Part shown: positions 16,885-25,341 of the stretch, piece after piece
How the letters are laid out: each line of letters begins with the position of its first letter
Position numbering within the stretch: the stretch's first letter is position 1
From: Chryseobacterium sp. MA9
Lineage (GTDB): Bacteria > Bacteroidota > Bacteroidia > Flavobacteriales > Weeksellaceae
Length of the DNA stretch: 64,000 nt
Direction: 5' to 3'
Assembly: GCF_024399315.1 (NCBI RefSeq)
Contig: NZ_CP075170.1
Coordinates: 4,787,501-4,851,500 of the forward strand
Position numbers and translations under genes: made by a program
The notes under the pieces: model-generated
The model's input: the letters and a program-made list of their open reading frames with translations, nothing else
The model's database searches: none
Told to the model about the DNA's origin: nothing

Positions 16885-19800
16885 ATGTATTTAATTTTTG
16901 ACACAGAAACAACAGGTTTACCAAAAAATTTCAACGCTCCGCTTTCAGATTCGGATAACTGGCCAAGAATGGTTCAGATCGCATGGCAGGTGCATGATGA
17001 TGATGGGAACTTGATTGAAAATCAGGATTATATAATAAAACCTGAAGGGTATGATATTCCCTTCAACGCAGCCCGTATTCACGGTATTACAACGAAAATT
17101 GCCAATGAAGAAGGCCGTGACCTTGAAGAGGTTTTAAAAGAATTTGCTGAAGTTTTAGATAGGGTAAGAGTCGTTTCCGGACACAATGTGGAATTCGATT
17201 ACAATATCGTAGGAGCAGAGTTTTACAGAAAAAACCTTAAAGACAATCTACAGGAAAAACCCAGAGCGGATACCATGATTTTGGGAACCGACTTCTGCCA
17301 GTTAGGTGGAGGAAGGGGAGGAAGATACAAATCTCCAAAACTTGAAGAACTTTACGAAAAGCTTTATGGAAGTAAGTTTGATGAAGCCCATAATGCTGCT
17401 GCCGACGTAAATGCTACGGCAAGAGCTTTCTTTGAAATGATAAGAATTGGGGTGGTTCCCGCAGAAACATTAAAGATTTCTGAGGATCAGCTTGCATATT
17501 TCAAGAGCCTTTATCCCGATCCGATAAAACCTTTTAATATTGTTATCAGAAGGCAGGTTGCAGATTTTCATAATAAGAAAAAGCAGCAGGATTTCGGAAG
17601 TGTTGATGAAATTGATCTGGGTAAATATTTCAATTTTGACAATCACAGTGTTTTCTCAACACTAATGGCCACTTCAAGCATTAATGATTTAATTAAAAAA
17701 GCTACAGATGACAATTTTCCTGCCGTTGGGATGGTGGATTTGGGAAATATGATGGGGGCCTTTAAATTTGTTTCAGCAATTGAAGGGGCAAATGCTGACC
17801 GTGCAAAAAAACATAAAGAATATCTGGCGAAAAAACAGGAAGCTGAAGAAAACGGAGAAGAATTTAATGAGGCTGAACCTGTTTCCGAACCTTTAATTCC
17901 TGTAGTGGGTTGTGAATTTTATATTTCAGACCGTTACGAACAGAAGCAGTTTACAAAAGATGATCCTGACAGAAGAACCCAGGTGGTTTTGTTAGCGAAA
18001 GATTTTGAAGGATATAAAAACTTGGCAAAACTTTCAAGTATTGGTTTCTTAAAAGGATTTTATTTTGGAGTTCCCAGAATCAGCCGTGAATTGATTGCTG
18101 AATATAAACAAGGTTTAATTGCTCTGACTTCCGGAATTCTGGGAGATATTCCGGATGCTATTTTAAATACCGGTGAACAGAAAGGAGAGGAGCTTTTCAA
18201 ATGGTGGAAAGATACTTTTGAAGATGACTTTTATGTACAGATTCAAAATCATAAACTGCCTGAAGAAGAACACTTAAATGATGTTTTACTGCATTTTGCA
18301 GATAAATATAATGTTAAGATTTTAGCGCAGAACGAAACTTTTTATACCAATAAAGATGATTCTAATATTCAGGACATTGTAAGCTGTATTAAAGACGGCG
18401 AAAAATTGACAACTCCTGTCGGAAAAGGCTTTGGAAAGAGAAGAGGGTTGGCTACAGGAGAATATTATATCAAAAATTCTGACGAAATAAAAGAAGCGTT
18501 TTTAGCTTATCCTGATGCTTTTGATGCTTATGAAGAATTTACTTCAAAATTCAAGCCCTATACATTAAAAAGAGATGTATTACTTCCAAAATTTGATATT
18601 CCGGAAGAATTTATTCATGCTGAAGATGAGATTGATGGAGGGAAGCGTGGTGAAATGGCGTATTTGACGCATTTAACATATGAAGGAGCGAAAAAAAGAT
18701 ATGCAGAAACCGGAATCACAGACGAAATTAAAGAACGTTTAGATTTTGAACTGGAAGTAGTTGCCAATACGGGGTATCCCGGTTATTTCCTGATTGTACA
18801 GGATTTTTGTAATGAAGCAAGAAAAATGGGCGTTTGGGTTGGTCCAGGCCGTGGTTCTGCTGCAGGTTCTGCCGTAGCATATTGTACGGGAATTACCAAT
18901 GTGGATCCTATTAAGTATGATTTGCTTTTTGAGAGATTTCTGAATCCGGAAAGGGTTTCCATGCCGGATATTGATATTGACTTTGATGATGAGGGACGTG
19001 ATAAAATCATTAAATGGGTAGTTGAAAAATACGGTAAAAATCAGGTAGCACAGATTATTACGTACTCGGTTTTAGGAGGGAAATCTGCGATTAAAGATGC
19101 GGGAAGAGTGTTGGATGTTCCGATTCCTGATACAAATAATATTGCAAAATTAATTCCGCCAAGTCCGGGGATGAACATTGCAAAAGCTTTATCTAAATAT
19201 GATAAACTAAAACCGGAAGAACAGATGCTTGTTGATGAAATGAGATATGTTCTGAACAGTCCGGATGATGCCCGTCATGACGTACTTGCGAGTGCCAAAA
19301 AAATGGAAGGCTGTATCAGAAATACCGGTATTCATGCCTGCGGGGTGATTATTACCCCGGAAGATGTAAGTAACCTGGTTCCGGTAACTATCGCCGCAAA
19401 AGATGCAGATATTCTGGTTTCACAGTTTGATAACTCTGTGGCGGAAAGTGCTGGTCTTCTGAAGATGGACTTCCTGGGGTTGAGAACTTTGACGATCATT
19501 AAAGATGCGTTGAAACTGGTAAAAGCAAGACATGGCTTAGACATTGATCCGGATCTTATTCCGCTTGATGATACAAAGACTTATCAATTATTTAAAGAAG
19601 GACGGACGGTAGGGATTTTTCAATATGAAAGTCCAGGGATGCAAAAATATATGAGAGAGCTTAAGCCAACGGTTTTTGCTGATCTTATTGCAATGAACGC
19701 TTTGTATCGTCCGGGTCCGATCAAATACATTCCAAACTTTATCAACAGAAAGCACGGAATTGAAGAGATCGTTTATGATTTACCTGAAACAGAAGAATAT

Positions 19801-21552
19801 TTAAAAGAAACATACGGGATTACCGTTTATCAGGAGCAGGTAATGCTTTTGTCCCAGAAGCTGGCCAACTTTACAAAAGGTGAAGCCGATACTTTGAGAA
19901 AAGCGATGGGTAAAAAGCAGATCGATGTCCTTAATAAAATGTACCCTAAATTCATTGAAGGAGGCAGAAAAAACAATCTGAATGAAGAAAGGCTGGAGAA
20001 AATCTGGAATGACTGGAAAGCCTTTGCGGAATATGCCTTTAATAAATCTCACTCCACTTGCTACGCATTTATTGCTTACCAGACAGCCTATCTGAAAGCC
20101 AATTATCCTGCAGAATATATGGCGAGTGTGATGAGTAATAACATTAACAATACGGATTCAATTACCATGTTTATGGAGGATTGTAAAAGTATGGGAGTAG
20201 ATGTATTGGGACCGGATGTGAATGAATCTCAATATAAATTTTCTGTAAACGAAAAAGGACAGATCCGTTTCGGATTGGGAGCAATCAAAGGAATTGGAGA
20301 AGGTCCGAGTGAGGGAATTACACGAGAAAGAGCGAACGGAAGATTCAAAAATATTTATGATTTTTTTGAAAGAATTTTGCCTTCGCAAATGAATAAAAGA
20401 GTAGCAGAAAGTTTGGTGCTTGCAGGAGCTTTTGATGAATTGGATTCTTTCCATAGAGGTCAGTATTTTGATATTGATATGGCCGGAAGAACGAATCTTG
20501 AAAGATTGATCAGATATGGACAAAGCTTCCAGGAGAGTAAAAATGAAATGGAACATTCTCTTTTTGCGGATTTTGCAGAAGAAGTACAGATTGAGCAGCC
20601 GAAATTAGCACCTTGCCCTGAATGGCCAAATATGCATAAACTTAACAAAGAAAAAGAAACGATCGGATTTTATCTTTCTGCACATCCTTTGGATGAATTT
20701 AAATACCAATACCAGTTTATGCAGGGTCAGCTTTCTAAAAAGGCAGTGTTGGAAAAGGATGAGGAAAAAGTAGCTATAGATGAGGTTCCTATTTTGGAAA
20801 AAGATTCCATTGATGAGGTTGCAGATCTTGTAGAAATTGTTTCTGATGACATCGTTGCCGGTGAAGAGGAAGAGGTTATAGAAGAAGTAACAAAAAAAGC
20901 TGAACCAAAAGGAGTTTTTCATTTTTTGAATCTTGATGAAGTGGATGCCTATAAAGAGCAGGCTTTCGCAAATAAACAGGAGGAGCTTTTTGAAGAAAAG
21001 AAAAAAGACTGGAAGACTTTACAGAAAGAAAGAGAAAACGGTGGCGGCGGAAAAGAATATACCGTTGCTGGTCTGATTACGGAGTATGTGGTAAAAGATG
21101 GTTTCAGAAGCGGCGAAAAAGTAGCTTTTGTTACCCTGGAAGATTATTCGGGATCATATTCATTCAGATTGGGAGACAGGGATTATATGAGGCTGAAGGA
21201 AAAGCTGGAGGTTCAGAGATTTGTTATTTTCAAAATAAAATTTGCTCAGGTGAAGGATGGAAGAGTCTTTGTTAATGTAAATGATGTAATAGAACTGCAG
21301 GAAGCATTTGAAAGGTTTGCGAAGAGTATATCTTTGGTTATGGACGTTATGGATGTGAGAGCTGAAGATCTGGACTTTTTCAGAACGGTGCTTGACAGAA
21401 ATAAAGGAAATCAAAAGCTGAAATTCTTTATTAAAAATCTTGAGGATGACTCCCATATCGAAGTGCAGTCTATGAAACATTCGGTAGACTTGAATGGAGA
21501 CTTGATTAAAGAAATTCAATTATTGAATAAATATGAATTCTATTTGAATTAA
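16885..21552 (+). CDS. dnaE: DNA polymerase III alpha subunit with N-terminal 3'-5' exonuclease
   Basis: Replicative polymerase of 1555 residues. The N-terminus (1-190) is a DEDD proofreading exonuclease domain (IFDTETTGLP with D6/E8, then the His-Asn-Ala and Ala-Asp motif AHNAAADVNATARAF). It is followed by a PHP-like domain (from about 250), the polymerase core with PDIDIDFDD at 694-702 and FNKSHSTCYAFIAYQTAY, a helix-hairpin-helix region (IRFGLGAIKGIGEGPSEGI), an acidic insertion near 1290-1350, and an OB fold (YTVAGLITEYVVKDGFRSG). The exonuclease precedes the PHP domain, as in Bacteroidota DnaE, not within it as in PolC. Length and order fit the family. A terminator follows. Confidence 0.95.
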   Translation: MYLIFDTETTGLPKNFNAPLSDSDNWPRMVQIAWQVHDDDGNLIENQDYIIKPEGYDIPFNAARIHGITTKIANEEGRDLEEVLKEFAEVLDRVRVVSGHNVEFDYNIVGAEFYRKNLKDNLQEKPRADTMILGTDFCQLGGGRGGRYKSPKLEELYEKLYGSKFDEAHNAAADVNATARAFFEMIRIGVVPAETLKISEDQLAYFKSLYPDPIKPFNIVIRRQVADFHNKKKQQDFGSVDEIDLGKYFNFDNHSVFSTLMATSSINDLIKKATDDNFPAVGMVDLGNMMGAFKFVSAIEGANADRAKKHKEYLAKKQEAEENGEEFNEAEPVSEPLIPVVGCEFYISDRYEQKQFTKDDPDRRTQVVLLAKDFEGYKNLAKLSSIGFLKGFYFGVPRISRELIAEYKQGLIALTSGILGDIPDAILNTGEQKGEELFKWWKDTFEDDFYVQIQNHKLPEEEHLNDVLLHFADKYNVKILAQNETFYTNKDDSNIQDIVSCIKDGEKLTTPVGKGFGKRRGLATGEYYIKNSDEIKEAFLAYPDAFDAYEEFTSKFKPYTLKRDVLLPKFDIPEEFIHAEDEIDGGKRGEMAYLTHLTYEGAKKRYAETGITDEIKERLDFELEVVANTGYPGYFLIVQDFCNEARKMGVWVGPGRGSAAGSAVAYCTGITNVDPIKYDLLFERFLNPERVSMPDIDIDFDDEGRDKIIKWVVEKYGKNQVAQIITYSVLGGKSAIKDAGRVLDVPIPDTNNIAKLIPPSPGMNIAKALSKYDKLKPEEQMLVDEMRYVLNSPDDARHDVLASAKKMEGCIRNTGIHACGVIITPEDVSNLVPVTIAAKDADILVSQFDNSVAESAGLLKMDFLGLRTLTIIKDALKLVKARHGLDIDPDLIPLDDTKTYQLFKEGRTVGIFQYESPGMQKYMRELKPTVFADLIAMNALYRPGPIKYIPNFINRKHGIEEIVYDLPETEEYLKETYGITVYQEQVMLLSQKLANFTKGEADTLRKAMGKKQIDVLNKMYPKFIEGGRKNNLNEERLEKIWNDWKAFAEYAFNKSHSTCYAFIAYQTAYLKANYPAEYMASVMSNNINNTDSITMFMEDCKSMGVDVLGPDVNESQYKFSVNEKGQIRFGLGAIKGIGEGPSEGITRERANGRFKNIYDFFERILPSQMNKRVAESLVLAGAFDELDSFHRGQYFDIDMAGRTNLERLIRYGQSFQESKNEMEHSLFADFAEEVQIEQPKLAPCPEWPNMHKLNKEKETIGFYLSAHPLDEFKYQYQFMQGQLSKKAVLEKDEEKVAIDEVPILEKDSIDEVADLVEIVSDDIVAGEEEEVIEEVTKKAEPKGVFHFLNLDEVDAYKEQAFANKQEELFEEKKKDWKTLQKERENGGGGKEYTVAGLITEYVVKDGFRSGEKVAFVTLEDYSGSYSFRLGDRDYMRLKEKLEVQRFVIFKIKFAQVKDGRVFVNVNDVIELQEAFERFAKSISLVMDVMDVRAEDLDFFRTVLDRNKGNQKLKFFIKNLEDDSHIEVQSMKHSVDLNGDLIKEIQLLNKYEFYLN

Positions 21553-21897
21553 AGTAAAATATACTATTTAAAGAGAGTGGCTTAGGTCACTCTTTTTTTT
21601 GTTTACATATTGAGAGAATTGATGAAAATTTTTAAATAGTTTTTTGTATTGAATAGAAAAATATTCTGAAGTCTATTTTAATTATATAGTAAATTAAAAT
21701 ATTGATTGTTAGTGTTTTAATATTTTTCAACATATTGCGAAATATTTGTTAAAATTAAATAAACGTTTGATTATATCGTGTTTTAATGATGTTTTTATTT
21801 GTTTTTATTTAATGTTTTATGATATTTTCTGATGTTTTGGTTAAAATATGAATTAATATTTATACATTTACCGTCCTAATTTTTATTATTACTATTT
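21553..21897 (+). other. AT-rich leader region between dnaE and the first type A surface gene
   Basis: After the dnaE terminator there are about 300 very AT-rich bases with no open frame. The right end has a promoter-like pair, TTG at 21837-21839 and TACATTTA at 21863-21870 (23-base spacing), 27 bases before the ATG at 21898. I see no other structure. Confidence 0.5.
21571..21600 (+). terminator. Terminator of dnaE
   Basis: A hairpin with arms agagtg and cactct is followed by eight T residues, 18 bases after the dnaE stop. Confidence 0.8.
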
Positions 21898-24800
21898 ATG
21901 AAGAAATTACTACTTTCGTGTTTAGCCTTCCTGAGTATGGGAGTCTATGCACAAACTAATGTCGCCAACTATACTTTTTCAAAAAGTAGCGGGGTGGCGT
22001 ACACCTCAATTACTGGGGGGACAAAATTATTTCCTACCGGGACTAATACAACTTATGATAATGAGGTGTCTGCAGCAATTCCTCTATCTTCTCCTTTTAC
22101 TTTCGGTGGTGTTGCAATGACAACCTGTTATGTGAGTGCAAATGGTTTTATAACCTTTGGAGCTGCGCCTTCAGGGACAAACTATACACCAATGTCGAGT
22201 CTTGGATCAACGACAGGGGCAATTTCTGCTTTTGGGCAGGATGGAGGTTTTTCATCATCAGATGCAACACAGCCGCCGGGAAATCATGAAGTTCGATATG
22301 AGGATCTCGGAACTGAATTTGTTGTACAATGGCAGGATCATGCTAATTACAGCAATAGATCTTCTGAAAGATTAAATTTTCAGATTCGTCTGGTGTATGC
22401 TACTGGCGAAATCAAAATTATATATGGAAACTGTACGGATCCTGGAATCAGTACCTCCAATAGTACTCCTCATGTAGGAATAAGAGGAAACAGTACCACT
22501 TATACTTCCAATGTAAATTCTCTGATGATTGGAAATGTGCCGTCTGGGACAACTTGTGATTGGTCTAAAGCTGTTACGGGCAGTGCTAATAACAGTACTA
22601 TGCTTTTCTCCAGCACAACAAACGCAAGTGTTAAAATCCCAGCTGGCCTGCAATATAAATGGGTGCCTGGTACGCAGGCGCCGGTAAGAACTTTTGCTGC
22701 TGCAACTGCAATTACCAATAATGCTGCAACTGTAAATTGGACTGCCCCAACGGGTGCTACAGCTTACAATGTGCAGTATAGAGCAGTTGGAAGCTGTGAT
22801 TGGACTGATTTCGTTGGTAATCCGGTTTCTGCTGCTACTGCTACAATTACGGGTCTTACCCAGAATACAACCTATCAGGTGCAGGTACAGGCTTTAAATG
22901 GTGCCGTACAATCTGTATACTCGCATATTCCAAATGCTGCCGGAACAGGGAACGGCTATGCATCTACAGGATCTTTTACAACTGCAGCTAACTGTGCAAG
23001 TACCGTTACCGGTCTTTCTTCTTCTGCTATAACCCCTGAATCTGCTGCAATAAGCTGGACAGCTTCCACAACACCTCCAGGTAATGGATATGAATATTAT
23101 TATTCTACATCTTCAACTACACCAATCTCAACCGTTACTCCTTCAGGCTCTGTTGGTGCTGGGGTAATTACTGCAAATTTATCAGGCTTAAATCCTTCAA
23201 CTCAATATTATTATTGGGTGAGAGGAAACTGTAATGGAACTGATAAAGGAGTGTGGTCAAGTTCTGCCAACTTTACAACTTTAGGTCTTTGTCCGACAGT
23301 CACTGCTCCGACATCTAGTGCTACAGGAGTAAGTGTGACACCTACAATAACATGGACTGCCATAAATGGAGCTGCAGGTTACAAACTAAAAGTTGGAACA
23401 ACTTCAGGAGGAAATGACATCTTAGATATGGATATCGCTGGTGGTGCTAATAGTTCTTATACATTAGCTGCGCCTTTAAATTTTGCTACTACCTACTATT
23501 ACTCTGTTACTGCATATACAGCTAATATTGCAGGGCCGGCTACGGCATGTACAGTAAGATCATTCCAAACAGTATGTAATTCAGCAAACTTGCCGTATAC
23601 TTTAGATTTTGAAAATGTTACGACACCTGCTTTACCAATTTGTACAACTGTTATTAATAGTGGTTCGGGGAATTTATGGAAAACGGCAACTGCTCCAACT
23701 GGTTTTACAGGAAAAGTACTTAACTATTCATATAATAGCAGTAATGCTGCCAATACATGGTTCTTTACACAAGGTTTAAATCTTACAGCCGGAGTTAGCT
23801 ATAGAATCAAATATAAATATGCAAATGCAACCGGAGCAACACAATATCCTGAAAAAGTAAAAGTTGCTTACGGATCTTCTGCTACAAGTGCAGCGATGAC
23901 AAATACCATAGCTGATCACGGTAATATTATCGGTGGAACTGTTACAAATACGTTTACAGACTTTACGCCAAGTACAACAGGGGTTTATTATATCGGATTC
24001 CAGGCATATTCTCTTGCTGATATGAATCAAATCTATGTTGATGATATTTATATTGATGTTACTCCTACTTGTTCAGAGCCGTCAGGTATTACTGTTTCAG
24101 CTATTACAACCAATGGAGCAAATGTTTCATGGACTGCACCTGCTACGGTACCGGGAAGCGGCTATGAATATTACTATTCTACAAGTAATACAGCTCCTAC
24201 AGCCTCTACTACTGCTTTAGGAAGCAGTACTACAACCTCAGCTCCATTATCCGGATTATCTCCTTCTACTACGTATTATTTATGGGTAAGATCTGTATGT
24301 AGTACTTCTGATAAGAGTATATGGACTTCGGTTACTAGCTTTAATACACTTTGTGGAGCAGTTATGGCACCTTTTGCTCAAAACTTTGATGGTGGAGCAG
24401 CACCAAACTGTTGGAATAATGTAAACCCTACAGCAACGGGTACTGATGCTAACCTTTTCTGGAAGTTCTCAGGAGCTGCAGATTATGGTGCAAGTCCAGC
24501 TAACAACGGAAAAGCAGCAGGTACATATGCGTGGGTAGATGCAAGTTCACCATATTCAGGAGCAGGTACCAATACCGTACAATTGGTTACTCCTTCTGTA
24601 AATTTAACAGGATTAACTGCGCCACTTGTTTCTTTTGATTGGTTTAAAAATCATTCAATGTCAACCACCACAACAGTTACTCCATCTACCTACGATAATA
24701 ATAAACTTACTGTAGAAGTGAATGACGGAAATGGCTGGGTAGTTATCTTTACTGATACAACCAACTTAAATCAGTGGAGAACGGTTGCTGTTCCTTTAGC

Positions 24801-25176
24801 TGCTTCTTATATCGGAGCTACTATTCAGGTGAGATTTACTGTAGATAAAAACGTAAACGGTAACGGGTATTTCTATGATGATGTTCTTTTAGATAATGTT
24901 GAAGTAAAGCAAAATCCTAATCTGGCAACTTCTGAAACTGCAGCAAAAGATCATAAGCTAACTGTATATCCTAATCCATTTACTGATATGTTAACAATCT
25001 CTGATGTATCCAAGGTACAGTCTGTTTCAATTGTTGATGTTTCAGGAAGACTAATTAAGACTATTGAGAAACCTTCTTCTGAACTTCAGTTGAGAGATCT
25101 TAAAGAAGGATTGTATCTAGTTGTTTTGAATATGAAAGACGGATCTAAACAAACCGTTAAAGCAATTAAAAGATAA
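21898..25176 (+). CDS. T9SS type A cargo: multi-domain surface protein with fibronectin III repeats
   Basis: Large secreted protein of 1092 residues. A signal peptide at 1-18 (ending GVYAQ) is followed by a beta-rich N-terminal domain to about 260, two fibronectin type III domains (about 265-365 and 368-467; typical WTASTTPPGNGYEYYYST), a third FN3-like domain, an adhesin-like domain (LDFENVTTPALP to YVDDIYIDV), another FN3 domain (about 730-830), a choice-of-anchor-J type domain (NNGKAAGTYAWVDASSPYSG), and a type A T9SS tail (LTVYPNPFTDML ... VKAIKR). It is probably anchored or released at the cell surface and may bind polysaccharide or host matter; the ligand is unknown. It is first of a three-gene tandem group. 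Confidence 0.88.
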   Translation: MKKLLLSCLAFLSMGVYAQTNVANYTFSKSSGVAYTSITGGTKLFPTGTNTTYDNEVSAAIPLSSPFTFGGVAMTTCYVSANGFITFGAAPSGTNYTPMSSLGSTTGAISAFGQDGGFSSSDATQPPGNHEVRYEDLGTEFVVQWQDHANYSNRSSERLNFQIRLVYATGEIKIIYGNCTDPGISTSNSTPHVGIRGNSTTYTSNVNSLMIGNVPSGTTCDWSKAVTGSANNSTMLFSSTTNASVKIPAGLQYKWVPGTQAPVRTFAAATAITNNAATVNWTAPTGATAYNVQYRAVGSCDWTDFVGNPVSAATATITGLTQNTTYQVQVQALNGAVQSVYSHIPNAAGTGNGYASTGSFTTAANCASTVTGLSSSAITPESAAISWTASTTPPGNGYEYYYSTSSTTPISTVTPSGSVGAGVITANLSGLNPSTQYYYWVRGNCNGTDKGVWSSSANFTTLGLCPTVTAPTSSATGVSVTPTITWTAINGAAGYKLKVGTTSGGNDILDMDIAGGANSSYTLAAPLNFATTYYYSVTAYTANIAGPATACTVRSFQTVCNSANLPYTLDFENVTTPALPICTTVINSGSGNLWKTATAPTGFTGKVLNYSYNSSNAANTWFFTQGLNLTAGVSYRIKYKYANATGATQYPEKVKVAYGSSATSAAMTNTIADHGNIIGGTVTNTFTDFTPSTTGVYYIGFQAYSLADMNQIYVDDIYIDVTPTCSEPSGITVSAITTNGANVSWTAPATVPGSGYEYYYSTSNTAPTASTTALGSSTTTSAPLSGLSPSTTYYLWVRSVCSTSDKSIWTSVTSFNTLCGAVMAPFAQNFDGGAAPNCWNNVNPTATGTDANLFWKFSGAADYGASPANNGKAAGTYAWVDASSPYSGAGTNTVQLVTPSVNLTGLTAPLVSFDWFKNHSMSTTTTVTPSTYDNNKLTVEVNDGNGWVVIFTDTTNLNQWRTVAVPLAASYIGATIQVRFTVDKNVNGNGYFYDDVLLDNVEVKQNPNLATSETAAKDHKLTVYPNPFTDMLTISDVSKVQSVSIVDVSGRLIKTIEKPSSELQLRDLKEGLYLVVLNMKDGSKQTVKAIKR

Positions 25177-25197
25177 GATTTTATTAATCATTCTATG

Positions 25198-25228
25198 AAA
25201 CGACAGCTATTTGGCTGTCGTTTTTTTT
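25198..25228 (+). terminator. Terminator of the first type A surface gene
   Basis: The arms aaacgacagc and gctgtcgttt with a six-base loop are followed by an eight-base T-run. The spurious upstream extension of the next open frame starts inside this hairpin, which supports the later start at 25342. Confidence 0.88.
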
Positions 25229-25341
25229 ATTTGTGGTGTAGATATCTATGGACCCATCATTATATCTTTTTTAAAAACTTAAAAAAAGATATTTCAAATT
25301 ATTGTAAATTCGTGGATGTACTAATAACCAAAAACTTATAC

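Noticed and set aside
25195..25341. Longer N-terminus for the second type A surface gene.
   Set aside because: The extra 49 codons begin inside the terminator hairpin of the previous gene and precede a complete signal peptide at 25342.
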